A DNA stretch of 64,000 nucleotides, taken from NCBI GenBank assembly GCA_001839685.1, contig MLAK01000431.1, positions 21,397 to 85,396 on the forward strand. The letters run 5' to 3'. The stretch is from Tritrichomonas foetus (Eukaryota > Parabasalia > Tritrichomonadida > Tritrichomonadidae). The notes under the pieces are model-generated. The model did no database searches, was not told where the DNA came from, and saw only the letters and a list, made by a program, of their open reading frames with translations. Both the position numbers and the translations under genes were made by a program. Shown one piece after another: positions 28,011 through 37,736 of the stretch. Within the stretch, counting starts at the first letter, position 1, and the number at the start of each line of letters is the position of its first letter.

Positions 28011-30017
28011 ATGTTCGACGATCTTCGAAATCAAGAATTCTTCCAGCTGAATAATGGTGCATTTGCTGATTTCGGTGGAAGTTCTCCAATTAGCCAATCT
28101 TCTGTGAGTCGAATCGAAGAATATGCCAACGATCTTTTTTCTTTATATCCCTCCTCTACCTCTCCAAAAGCCTCAATCGATATCGAAATAGAAACTTTTT
28201 CAAATGAGTTGCTCGCTCATTTCAAAACAGATTCATCAAAATATTCGATTTTTTTCGCCGGAAACACGTCCGCTGTGCTTCGATCACTTGGACACGCATT
28301 TCCATGGGGACCTGGGCACAAATTTATTTATCACATCGACAATCACAACTCAATTTTAGGAATGAGAAATATCGTGTCTCGAAATTCAGGAGAATTGGAG
28401 GTAGTTTCAGACTTTCCAACTAACACTGGCGATTCGCATTCTCTTTTTGCTTACGTCCCACAGAGTAATTTCAACGGCAAGAAGTATCCATTAGATTGGG
28501 TCAATAAATTTCAAGAATTAAAGCCAGGATTTGCTCATGTTTTACTTGATTGTGCAGCATATTCTCCATCATGTGATGTTGATTTATCCGCACTATCTCC
28601 CGATTTCGTTGCTATTTCCCTCCTGAAAATGTTTGGTGTGAGTGGTGGTGCTTTATTTGTTCGAAATGATATCAAAGATATCATGGTTAATTTTTCACCA
28701 CCAACATATGATAAAATGTCTATCGTCGCAGCTTATGCTGGAATGAAAACACGACAGTCCTTTGCAAAATCACTTGGATGTTCGATTTCTGAACATGTTT
28801 ATAACCTCGCAAAATCACTTCACACGTCATTGAAAGAAATGCGACATTATAATAACTCACTATTAGTTAAACTTTATCCAGAAGAATTCGGACCAATCTC
28901 AGAACAAGGAGGAATGGTTACATTTAACTTATTTGATAGCAAAGGCCATGGAATTACCCATGATGGAATTTTTACAATTGCTTCTGCCAATAACATTTTT
29001 GTTAGATTTGGTGTTCATTGTAATCCTGGTGCTACTTACACCAACCTTGAATGGGAAGGCTTAAATATTGCCGAAGCTACTAAAAAACATGAAGCTGCTT
29101 GTTCATTAACTGCTTCAATGATTAGTGGTCGTTTTGTTGGTTCTATTCGTGTTTCCTTTGGCTTTACTTCTACTCAAAACGATGTGGATTTAATTTCCAA
29201 CTTTTTCCGATCGCATTTTCTAGAAAAAGAACCGGAATCTTTCAAAGAACCCGAATCATTTAAACTTGCAAAAGCATTCATTCATCCAATCAAAGGATGT
29301 CATGGCATTGAAATCAAAACTGATACTCATAGAATCGTCCGCGGTGGTCTTTGGCTCGATGAGAATTGGGGTGTAGCTGATGAAATGTCCACTTTTTTGG
29401 ATAGAAGACGCTGCCCGAAATTGGCAACATTGAAACTTGATTTAATAGATGATAATCTTGTAGTTACTGCACCAGATGGAAAATCGATATCAATATCAAC
29501 TCGTAATCGTCCAAGAGGAACAGATTTTACATCATCAACAGTCTGCCACGAAAAGATAAAAGGCAAAATTTACGACAATAGGGTGAATTCATGGTTTACA
29601 GATGTTTTGGGACAAAAAGCAGTTTTAGTTAATTTCGAATTAACCGAAATGAAACCATATCGTTGCTTCTTTACAGCTTCTCTTGATGCAGTGGGATGTA
29701 CAACACCTTCAAAACTCGAACAATTGAAACCACATTTCATTTTCGAAAGTGATCAGCCTTTCATTGAAGATTCATGGCAACAAAGTGATCGTATTCTTGG
29801 TGAAGATTTGAATTTCCGTGTTTCGAGGCTTCTTCCTGCATCTACTGAAGCTATGATTGACTGTGAAACTGGTGAAGAAGTGACAGAACCACTTAGATCG
29901 ATTTGTTTGGTTCATGGCGGTCGTAGATCCCCAGCATTTGGTCTCGAACTTGTTGCAGGATTTGTTCCATCAAGGAAGAATCCAAAAGAACTCAAGCTAG
30001 GATCAATTTTGCATTGA
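28011..30017 (+). CDS. Molybdenum-cofactor-sulfurase-like protein (MOCOS)
   Basis: A 668-residue two-domain protein. Residues 1-395 are a class V aminotransferase/cysteine desulfurase fold with DNHNSILGMRN, the PLP-binding Asp in VLLDCAAYSP (D180), the probable Schiff-base lysine K206 in LLKMFG, and C337 in VHCNPGA, aligned with the active-site cysteine of MOCOS. The second half (about 415-668) is a MOSC module beginning AFIHPIKGCHG. MOCOS enzymes put a terminal sulfur on the molybdenum cofactor of xanthine dehydrogenase and aldehyde oxidase. The C-terminal RCQM-like cysteine motif of classic MOCOS is altered. Its true substrate here is open, since trichomonads are not known for those enzymes. 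Confidence 0.8.
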   Translation: MFDDLRNQEFFQLNNGAFADFGGSSPISQSSVSRIEEYANDLFSLYPSSTSPKASIDIEIETFSNELLAHFKTDSSKYSIFFAGNTSAVLRSLGHAFPWGPGHKFIYHIDNHNSILGMRNIVSRNSGELEVVSDFPTNTGDSHSLFAYVPQSNFNGKKYPLDWVNKFQELKPGFAHVLLDCAAYSPSCDVDLSALSPDFVAISLLKMFGVSGGALFVRNDIKDIMVNFSPPTYDKMSIVAAYAGMKTRQSFAKSLGCSISEHVYNLAKSLHTSLKEMRHYNNSLLVKLYPEEFGPISEQGGMVTFNLFDSKGHGITHDGIFTIASANNIFVRFGVHCNPGATYTNLEWEGLNIAEATKKHEAACSLTASMISGRFVGSIRVSFGFTSTQNDVDLISNFFRSHFLEKEPESFKEPESFKLAKAFIHPIKGCHGIEIKTDTHRIVRGGLWLDENWGVADEMSTFLDRRRCPKLATLKLDLIDDNLVVTAPDGKSISISTRNRPRGTDFTSSTVCHEKIKGKIYDNRVNSWFTDVLGQKAVLVNFELTEMKPYRCFFTASLDAVGCTTPSKLEQLKPHFIFESDQPFIEDSWQQSDRILGEDLNFRVSRLLPASTEAMIDCETGEEVTEPLRSICLVHGGRRSPAFGLELVAGFVPSRKNPKELKLGSILH

Positions 30018-30659
30018 ATTCATTTTTCTCCTTTTCCTTGCATTTTTCTAACATTTTGATACTTTTTTTGAGATTTATTTGTTTTGTTCTAAATGATATT
30101 ATACACTTTTTATTTTGATTCTTTATTTTGACAGTTATTGATCAATCTGCATGTGAATTGATGTTTTTACTAATATTGGATATAAAGAAAAAATTGAAGA
30201 TTGATTCCTAAAAAAGAAACCACTGTGAGATATAATATATGTATGCAATTGGTTCTCACAAGATCAGATAATACTTTTAAGAATTACAAAATTAATAATA
30301 ATCGCATTAACAATTTTTGACATTTTTCAGGCAGGTAGAGTTATACTGTTACAATAAAAATTGGCATAGAATTTTGATATTATTTTACACCATTCAGAGG
30401 ATTTCCACAAAATATGATGATCATCAATCAAAAACTCGTTTAAAAGTGATCATCCCATTTTTTCAAAGGAAATCTTAATTGATCGTTTTTTTTTTTTTTT
30501 TTTTTTTTTTTTGTTAAATAACTTTTTCATAATGCGCATCCAATTCAATGAAGAAATTCAATGGATTTCTCAAAAACTATTGAAACAAAAATCCTATTTT
30601 TTCTTTTCAATTGTTGATCATGATTAAATTTTTGAAAACTTTATGCATTTAAAATTTAC
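30018..30659. other. Intergenic with 27-base poly-T
   Basis: No gene. A poly-T run at 30486-30512 lies about 150 bases upstream of the TBC gene. Confidence 0.6.
30486..30512. repeat. Poly(T) tract, 27 bases
   Basis: Uninterrupted T run. Length may be affected by sequencing slippage. Confidence 0.9.
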
Positions 30660-31742
30660 ATGGGCGAAGTAGATTTCGTAATTCTTCCTCTTGCGAATCC
30701 TAGCTTTGATAGAGAAAAAGTCGATATTGACGAAATTCGAAGGCTTGCCAGCCACGGCCTTGATGGATATCAACCTGAGGACAGAGCTGTCGCATGGCTT
30801 TGTATGCTCAACATTTATCCAGAAGACCCGCTGGAGTGGCCAATGAAGCGCAGCGAACTCCGAGAATCGTATTGGGCCTTTGTTAAAGATTTAGGCCTCG
30901 CAGAATGGGATACAAAAAATATCCCTCATCAACCTCAAGTAAGCTACTATCAATTAAAAAATAACGTATTAATGGGTCAAATTCATGGTGATTTAGTTCG
31001 AACAGGTCGCACGATTTTCTTCTTACAGCCAGATCCGATCGATGACGGATATGAGCCAGATTCTGCAGATATGGTTATGGTTCAATTTGCACGTCATGTT
31101 AGGAGACTCGAACGAATACTTTACGTTTTCGCGACTTGTAACGCTGGATGGGGATATATGCAGGGATTTAACGAATTAATAATTCCATTGTATTATTGCT
31201 TCATCAGTGCCCTACCGTTTTTCAATAACGACATGATTCTTCTCGAGGCTTTGACTTTTCAAGCTCTTCAAACGCTTATCACTGAATCTGGATTGCATGA
31301 ATTTTATACAACGCAAGATAACTCATCAATTATTATGCATCGTCTTGAAGATTTCAATCAACTTCTTTCACGTCACATGTCAGATGTTGCATCAATTATC
31401 AATGAATTAAACATTCACCCGCTTTTGTATTGCTTCAGGTGGTTCAATCTTCTGTTCTCCCAAGAGCACGACCTTCCAAACATTATATTGATATGGGACG
31501 ATCTGTTTGCACACTTCGACCAATTAATGGATATGGTCTTTTATATCGGGCTCGGCCACATCAAACAGATTTCAGGGCAGCTCGAAAAAGGGAATTACAC
31601 GGGAACTTTATCGGCACTACAGAATATGCCACCAAATATGGATTTAAAGCCCATCGTGACATTTGCCAATAAATGCTGGGATGAAGACCATAAAAAGAAA
31701 TCTGGACTCAAAGGTTTCTTACAAAAGAAAGCTAAGAAGTAA
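30660..31742 (+). CDS. TBC-domain Rab GTPase-activating protein, TBC1D13-like
   Basis: A 360-residue protein consisting almost wholly of a TBC domain. The dual-finger residues are both present: IHGDLVRT (R114) and YMQG (Q168), followed by FNELIIPLYYCF. It should therefore be catalytically competent towards a Rab GTPase and act in membrane traffic. The N-terminal block GYQPEDRAVAWLCMLNIYP and the ERILYVFA..N.G.GYMQG context resemble TBC1D13, which has no other domain. A short basic Lys-rich tail ends the protein. The ATG at 30660 is the first in frame. Confidence 0.9.
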   Translation: MGEVDFVILPLANPSFDREKVDIDEIRRLASHGLDGYQPEDRAVAWLCMLNIYPEDPLEWPMKRSELRESYWAFVKDLGLAEWDTKNIPHQPQVSYYQLKNNVLMGQIHGDLVRTGRTIFFLQPDPIDDGYEPDSADMVMVQFARHVRRLERILYVFATCNAGWGYMQGFNELIIPLYYCFISALPFFNNDMILLEALTFQALQTLITESGLHEFYTTQDNSSIIMHRLEDFNQLLSRHMSDVASIINELNIHPLLYCFRWFNLLFSQEHDLPNIILIWDDLFAHFDQLMDMVFYIGLGHIKQISGQLEKGNYTGTLSALQNMPPNMDLKPIVTFANKCWDEDHKKKSGLKGFLQKKAKK

Positions 31743-33037
31743 TAATTTAATTGTCCAAAATTGACATGTGTAATGATCAATTAGAGTGAAGTGAAAGTAT
31801 TTGAAAGGGATCCCCACAAAAAGTCGATTTTTTTAATATCACTTGATACGAAAGGTCCCTTTCAGGATTTGACATAAAAGCCAAATGTGAGTAAACCGAG
31901 AAATAGACTATAAATAATTCTATCGTAAATAAAGTTATTCGCTTTGAAGTATTTTACGTTTATATTCAAAAAAGAAATGAATGATAAATTCTGGAAATGA
32001 AAGAGGATTCATAAGTAGTCATCTCCCTTGAGTAATGAGAAATTGAAGAAAATTCTTAAATGATTAAATGAAAAATATAAAAAGATGAAAATATGAAAAG
32101 GTGAATTTATGAAATAAATTGAGAAATAACATATAAAAAAGGAGAAAAAAGAAAGCTAACTGGGAGGAAAAATACTTCCAGAACTAAAGAATAAGTTTAA
32201 ATAGAAGAATAATATTGGAGACGCGACAGAGAAATTAGCAAAATGGAAAAACACGGAATGTTGATGAAAAAGATAAGGTTCTATTGAAATCTAAATCTAT
32301 ATTTTGTTATAAGTGGCATAAAAGCAAATATAGTCAGATTCCAATCCATCTAATGTATGTAGTAACATGATATGTATGTGTGTTTATGAAATATACATAT
32401 GATTCCTCAAAATTCTCAGTTAAAAGTTAATACTAAAATTCATCATTTCACTCCAATATTTATGCATTTCTGGAAACACCAATTTCTATTACAAATAATT
32501 GATGAATCCCTGATCAAATCATCTTCTTTGTCTGCATCTATTCATGTTATTGATTTTTATTGAAGTTTATGATCTACATTTTTATTATATTATTTAGATT
32601 TTCGTTGAATTAGGTTATTCTGTTTTACCGACTTTTCTTTTGAATTTAAACAATCTTATGAAGGAAAGTGTACATGAGCAATTTGATCATTCAAGCAGAT
32701 TCAATATTTATAAAATCTCGTGATTTCTGATTTTCAGACAAAACTTCAATTTATATCGTCTATGAAGATTGTTTAATAAATTATTCAGTCTAAAAAAGGG
32801 CTTGAGGAATCATACCAGAATATTCGATTACTTATCAGGCCTTGAAAGAGACTTTCTCTCTGAAATCCCGTTCACCAGATTGGAATTGATTTGGAGACGA
32901 CTAGAATCGAAAGAAAAATAAAAATGGAAGAATTAAATAAATATATTTATCATATATATATAATTGACGAGCAACTTAAAATAGAAAGAATTTATTTAAA
33001 TTTATTAAAAAAAAATATAAAGATATATTAACGCACA
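31743..33037. other. Intergenic, no gene seen
   Basis: About 1.3 kb of AT-rich sequence, purine-rich on the plus strand between about 32000 and 32270. It contains no open frame or structure worth reporting. Confidence 0.5.
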
Positions 33038-33553
33038 TTATAATTCTAACATATTATCGTCTTCATTTTGTTTAATGTCCCATAATACGGGCAACGGCTC
33101 GTCGCTCGGTTTTTCAGGCAGCTGACCATCATTTCTTTCGTCAACGAAGGTGGGAATTGTGGTGGTCTCTTGCTCGATCTCGTAGATTCGAGGGAACTTG
33201 GTACAATTCTCTAATTTCTGCATCCTCAGGTCGCGAAGTTTAGCGACAGTTCCAGAAAGTTTTGGATTAATTAAAACTTTCATCTTCTGTACAAATTCGT
33301 CGTAATTTTCTGTGAATTTCTGAAAAACCATATCCTCGGACTTCTTTGAGACAGCGATGAGGAAATCACCATCGGAGACTGAATAGAAGTTAAGAGGGTG
33401 ATCTTCGAGAAGGTAGGACCCACCGAAAACAAGATTGCAATTTGGATTCGGAAGGTACTTTTTGAGTCTGTTAATAGTCATATTTGGACTTACTTTCATC
33501 TCTCTTCGAAGAGAGGAGTCGGGTACGCAAACTGTGACTCGGATCATCGACAT
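33038..33553 (-). CDS. Ubiquitin-like-fold N-terminal protein
   Basis: A 171-residue protein. Residues 3-70 look like a ubiquitin-like beta-grasp: IRVTVCVPDSSLRREMKV, NMTINRLKKYL, LVFGGSYLLEDHPLNFYSVSDGDFLIAV. The last of these follows the LxFxGxxLxDxxxLxxYxIxxGxxIxxV pattern of ubiquitin-family proteins. A helical middle and an acidic, Pro-containing tail (from about 125) follow, without a di-glycine end, so it is not a conjugated modifier. Specific role unknown; the first ATG at 33553 is used, though the Met two codons later is possible. Upstream bases include aaccttttttattttttcattc. Confidence 0.55.
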   Translation of the reverse strand: MSMIRVTVCVPDSSLRREMKVSPNMTINRLKKYLPNPNCNLVFGGSYLLEDHPLNFYSVSDGDFLIAVSKKSEDMVFQKFTENYDEFVQKMKVLINPKLSGTVAKLRDLRMQKLENCTKFPRIYEIEQETTTIPTFVDERNDGQLPEKPSDEPLPVLWDIKQNEDDNMLEL

Positions 33554-34600
33554 GAAGAATGAAAAAATAAAAAAGGTTGGGAGGACAATATTGAGAAGGT
33601 TTGTTTGAATTTTAAATGATTCTGAGAATTCAAAGATTATTTTCTTGATATGATGTCCAATTGATAATAATTCTGAGATACTGTCATTGAGATTGTGTCA
33701 AAATTCGAAAGGATTGAATTGATTGTGATAATTGATTTAGTTGATAAACAGGTGAATTGAATTGATTCATATCAAATTTAAACTGAAGCAATTATATTCT
33801 ATAGAATTTCGATAAAATATTATCAAAATTGAATACACAAAATGATATGAACTTATCTACGCAATTTTTGTGAATACATTTCACTTTTACTTTTCAAAAT
33901 CTCAATTTTTTTCTGAGTGGACATCATTCAAAAATCCTGGCTACGATTAACTTTGTGAAAATTATTCTTAAAAATTCAATTCGAAAATTTTTGTATCAAC
34001 AATTTATGTGTTATTAGCTGATTCTTCAGCTTTTTCCTTATTGATATTCAATAGATATATTTTTATCTCATTTATCATGTTATAAAAAAAGACATTTTTG
34101 GGATTGTGGAAAGAAAAAAATGGAAATACAGAAACTTAGTGAAGTGAACATTGAAAAACACAAAAAAATTGAATCACTATTTTCGGTTATGTCAAATGTT
34201 TTTGAAAACTTATTGAATAGTTTACTCAAAATTCTCAATTATTCAATATCGAATTGATTCAGATGTATACAAACTAACTAGCTCTAGATGTAGAAGACCA
34301 TTGAGAGATCTAAATGAATAATTGTTGATATTATTGTCATCTAAAAATTATTTAATTGTAATCCTATTAATAATATATAAATATTATAATTTAAAAATCA
34401 AGATACAGAGAAAACCAAATCCAAAAAAAAATTGTGAGAAAAAAATAAACCCAACAGAAATTTCTGAGAATTATTGAGATAAAAAGTGATTTTATAGCAT
34501 TAATATCTTGATTATTTCTTATCATAAATCGTGCTTTTTATTATCATATGACCCTCCATCGAAAATTATAATGTTTTCCAAAATACAAAAATGAAGTATA
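33554..34600. other. Intergenic, no gene seen
   Basis: AT-rich. Nothing coding or structured recognised. Confidence 0.5.
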
Positions 34601-34641
34601 AAAAAAATATTAATAATTTTGATATAAATAAAAAAAATTTA

Positions 34642-35247
34642 GGCATCAATGAGAAGATTATGAATGTTTTGCCATCTAAATGGCGAGTCATCAGAAAATT
34701 CACTTGGCATTGAGTCTGGAAAAAAACATATTGGATTCCATTTTTCTTGATTTGGTCTTTCAATCGTTGTATCTGTATCCCTGCTTGAGAATGTGCTGTT
34801 GAGGACTGCCAGTCTATTTTCTTCATATACTAAAATTTTATGACAGAAAAGATTTCAATACATTCTTATTTGTCAAATGGAAATTGAATTAATTCAACAT
34901 CACTGAGTTAAAACTATCAAAATTTTCGCGATTTTTAATTAAAAATCGATAGAAGAAGTGTAAATAGAATTATGGGAAGCAGTATTATAATCTTTATGAT
35001 TCTTGGAAAAAAAGCTTCTCACAATTTTTTTTTTAGGCTTTCTCCAAAATCGCTCTTTTTTCGGTTTAATTGTTGCAAAATTTCAAAACTATGAATAAAT
35101 ATGGCTCATAACTATAAAATATAGATTTAACAATTGACTGAAAGCTGTTCACCCGAAAACTGAAACAATAGCTTCTTCAGAATCATTTTCGAAATATTTT
35201 TGAATTCGGCCATTTGCGAAGTTTGCGATAAGGGAAATTTTCGTCAT
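34642..35247 (-). pseudogene. Decayed minus-strand gene of unknown family
   Basis: Several minus-strand frames read like real protein but are broken. From an ATG at 35247: MTKISLIANFANGRIQKYFE and on to VFG, then a TGA. Around 35065-34945 a Lys/Arg-rich segment (KPKKERFWRKPKKKIVRSFF) runs to a stop after SSIDF. From about 34826 to the stop at 34642 a balanced-composition segment (EENRLAVLNST through PICFFPDSMPSEFSDDS to NLLIDA) ends the reading. Stops and frame changes separate them. This could also be a gene with introns; the sequence before the last segment ends tttttag. Family unknown. A single undetermined base lies at 35292, just upstream. Confidence 0.4.
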
Positions 35248-35269
35248 TCTTTTAGCTATTTGGGTTTTG

Positions 35270-36278
35270 ATTTTTGACTGATGGTATTAAGNAATACTGA
35301 TGATAAGGATCATTTTAGTGATTTCGTACGTTAAGACTATTTAGTTTGTATACATCTATTGATTCAGTTTTCTCTTTCAGAGAAGAGGTGAATAAAAACA
35401 ATATAAAAATGAATAGAAAAGCATTTGCTAATAGTCTAAGCCTTACACCCTCATATAGACGTCTCTCAGGTTTATTGATTGATAAGTTTAGTCACTTATT
35501 TCAATGGTACTGTAAATTTCTCAAATCTGTAAAAATTCAGAAGTGTGATTGTTTCCGTTTACTAATAAAAAGTAATTTGAAGTTCTAATCGATCATTTTA
35601 TATTTATGGTCCTCGACTCAATCATTTACAAAGCATGATCATGAGTGTGAGTACTCTACGTGGTTAAATGATAAAAAGTTTTTCTTGGCAGGAATTATTT
35701 CATCCAATAACAAAAACATTGAATACTTCTATCTACGGAAAATTTCATTTCACTTTTTTTAGAAAGTATTTTAATGTACCATGAAATATCATTTGAGGAA
35801 AATGAGATTGAGGTATCGAGTCAATAGTGTCATGAATAATTATTGTCAAAAAGTGGAGATACTGATTTTTCAATTGTTTTCAAACCATAAATTCCATACT
35901 ATTTAACCTTATATTTGACCATTTTTTTTTACAGAGAAAATCTTGAAACATTCATGGGGATACAGCTCTATCTACAACACCTTTTTCAAAAAGCAGCAAA
36001 AAATGCTTAAATTCCTTAGAAATAGAAAACACAGATAAATATTGTGACATTAATTCACTCATTATCTCAAACAAAACTGTTGATTTTCTTTGGTAAGAGT
36101 CAGTATATAAAAGAGTACTTTTCAGAAAAATCAAAATCCATAAAAATGTGTGATAATATTCGGAGAAAAGCTTCATAAAGGAAAAATTTTCAATTTCTAT
36201 AACTATAGAAATTTCATTCTTTGAGCCATTCTCCTGTAAGATTTGCTATGAGGAGGAAAAAAACTTTTTTTAAAAAAG
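35270..36278. other. Intergenic, weak open frames only
   Basis: A 75-codon minus-strand frame (35952-36176, MKLFSEYYHTFLW...) has an ATG but no family resemblance; an 80-codon plus frame (35346-35588) starts at TTG. Neither is accepted as a gene; both may be gene remains. One N at 35292. Confidence 0.35.
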
Positions 36279-36283
36279 GCAAA

Positions 36284-36415
36284 TATGAAGTGATATTTGC
36301 GCCCCTTCGACACACTCGGCCGTTGGAGGAGGCGCAACGAGTGACAACTGATCCAGATGCTTCGCACTTCCTCCAAGTCGAAGTGACCCAAAGAACCAGC
36401 AAATATCTCTTCACA
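36284..36415 (+). ncRNA. GC-rich structured RNA candidate with possible pseudoknot
   Basis: A GC-rich island in AT-rich surroundings. Gatatttgc (36292-36300) is the exact complement of gcaaatatc (36399-36407). After one mismatch, pairing continues with tgaag/cttca (36286-36290 with 36409-36413), enclosing about 100 bases. Inside, gcccct-type stem I pairs 36301-36308 with 36325-36333 (one bulged A at 36330 and one U-G). Its loop contains cactcg (36313-36318), which is complementary to cgagtg (36338-36343) just beyond, an H-type pseudoknot arrangement. A third hairpin is cacttc/gaagtg (36365-36370 with 36380-36385). All frames look open, which suits non-coding DNA. Strand is unclear; the U-G pair favours plus, while T-runs at 36265-36277 would suit a minus Pol III end. 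Confidence 0.55.
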
Positions 36416-36618
36416 TTCGCCCATTCAGAGATTTGACCTTTATTTAACCTTATTTTTCATATAGCAAATTTTTTTCCATTCATTTTTCACTTTTTTAATA
36501 TCACATTCAAAAAGTTAAGGACTCAATTTAATCAATTTGAAGCATTTCCAAAAGTTAACAAAATCCTATAAATATTCAATCGATATTTGTTCATTTAAAA
36601 TCGTCCTCAACAAAAATT

Positions 36619-37185
36619 ATGAGAGGCTCTATCCCACATTCTCGTTTAAAGCACAGATTTCGAAATTATACATCGAATATTTCTGATCAGTATTCCACGA
36701 CCTCTCATTCAATTCGATCAAAAAGTCAAGTGCAAAATTATAATTTTCCTCAAATTTTTCCAGGCTTGGATCATTCGCGCGAAGTTCAACTAAGAAAATT
36801 TCTTTTTACGCCAATTGATAGTCGCACACCTTTTGAAGACCCTGTTGAAGAAAGAAAGTCGCATCGCCTTCCAACCAGATTGAATGAGCCAACCCCTGAA
36901 ATAAAAGACGAATGGAGTCAGCGAATGGAAAGAATACGGCGTAGAAAAGAACATTCTGACAAGCCTTTCGCTGTGGAGGCTTCTCTTCCTGAGCGGGAAC
37001 AAATCAGAGAAATGATCGAATTAAATTCATTAAACCAGCTTCCTGTTGAAGAGGTTGTTGATGCTCGTGATTTGCGCGTACATGGGCCGATGAATATGAG
37101 GTCGAATTCACGATTGCCGAAACTGAGATGTGTCACAAATGAAATTCTCTACAATTCGATAGGATCAAGAAGGACAACCCTCTAG
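36619..37185 (+). CDS. Small basic protein of unknown function
   Basis: A 188-residue, Arg- and Ser-rich protein with balanced codon use and no recognisable domain. It has no signal peptide or membrane segment. The N-terminal 60 residues are polar and probably disordered. A helical charged middle (EWSQRMERIRRRKEH, LPEREQIREMIELNSLNQL) follows, then a basic end. Start ATG at 36619, with a TCATTT initiator-like site 23-28 bases upstream and two AAAAGTTAA words 55-105 bases upstream. Those promoter-like features and the codon mix favour a real gene. It could be a cytoskeleton-associated or nuclear protein, but nothing visible proves that. Confidence 0.6.
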   Translation: MRGSIPHSRLKHRFRNYTSNISDQYSTTSHSIRSKSQVQNYNFPQIFPGLDHSREVQLRKFLFTPIDSRTPFEDPVEERKSHRLPTRLNEPTPEIKDEWSQRMERIRRRKEHSDKPFAVEASLPEREQIREMIELNSLNQLPVEEVVDARDLRVHGPMNMRSNSRLPKLRCVTNEILYNSIGSRRTTL

Positions 37186-37736
37186 CTTTCGATGAATTTT
37201 CATTTTACCAATTTACGAAATAGATAGAATGCACCATTGTTGTTAATTAAATAGTGTTTGTATATTAATTAAATAGTGTTTGTATATTAATTAAATAGTG
37301 TTTGTATATTAATTAAATAGTGTTTGTATATTTATTAAATCGTGCGTGTATATAAAGTAAATAGATCTCTAATCTTCTTATTTGGCTTTCTATTCTATTT
37401 TAATAAGCAAAACTAATATCGTTTATCAGACCTGATGGGCTGGAAATTAGGAATAGGTGATAAGATTAATTCTTGAAGCTTTCAACTTGGCCTAGTTGAA
37501 TAAAAAGCCATTGGGAAATATTCTATTTCAACTATATCTATTCATAAATAAAGTGTCTCCTTTTTAATATATATATCTTCAAGAATTCTTCAGCATACTT
37601 TAAGAATCATGGCTCATCATTTGAATATTTAGTTGTTATATACTCTGGAAACATGGTTGAGTTGTGAATTAAATGGAAAAAATATAATAATATAAATGAG
37701 AAATCATGAATATATTTATTTATTTATATAAAAACA
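37186..37736. other. Convergent intergenic region with tandem repeat
   Basis: Contains the 22-bp tandem array listed separately; otherwise AT-rich with no gene. Confidence 0.5.
37242..37355. repeat. 22-bp tandem repeat, about 5 copies
   Basis: Unit aattaaatagtgtttgtatatt, four near-identical copies and one diverged copy (ttattaaatcgtgcgtgtatat). Lies just 3' of the small basic protein gene. Confidence 0.9.

Noticed and set aside
35952..36176. 75-codon minus-strand frame with ATG (MKLFSEYYHTFLW)
   Set aside because: Looks partly protein-like, but no domain or promoter is visible; could be gene remains, not enough to call.
36203..36436. Three overlapping open frames on both strands in the GC-rich island
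   Set aside because: All frames are open because of GC content, none resembles a protein, and RNA-like pairings explain the region better.
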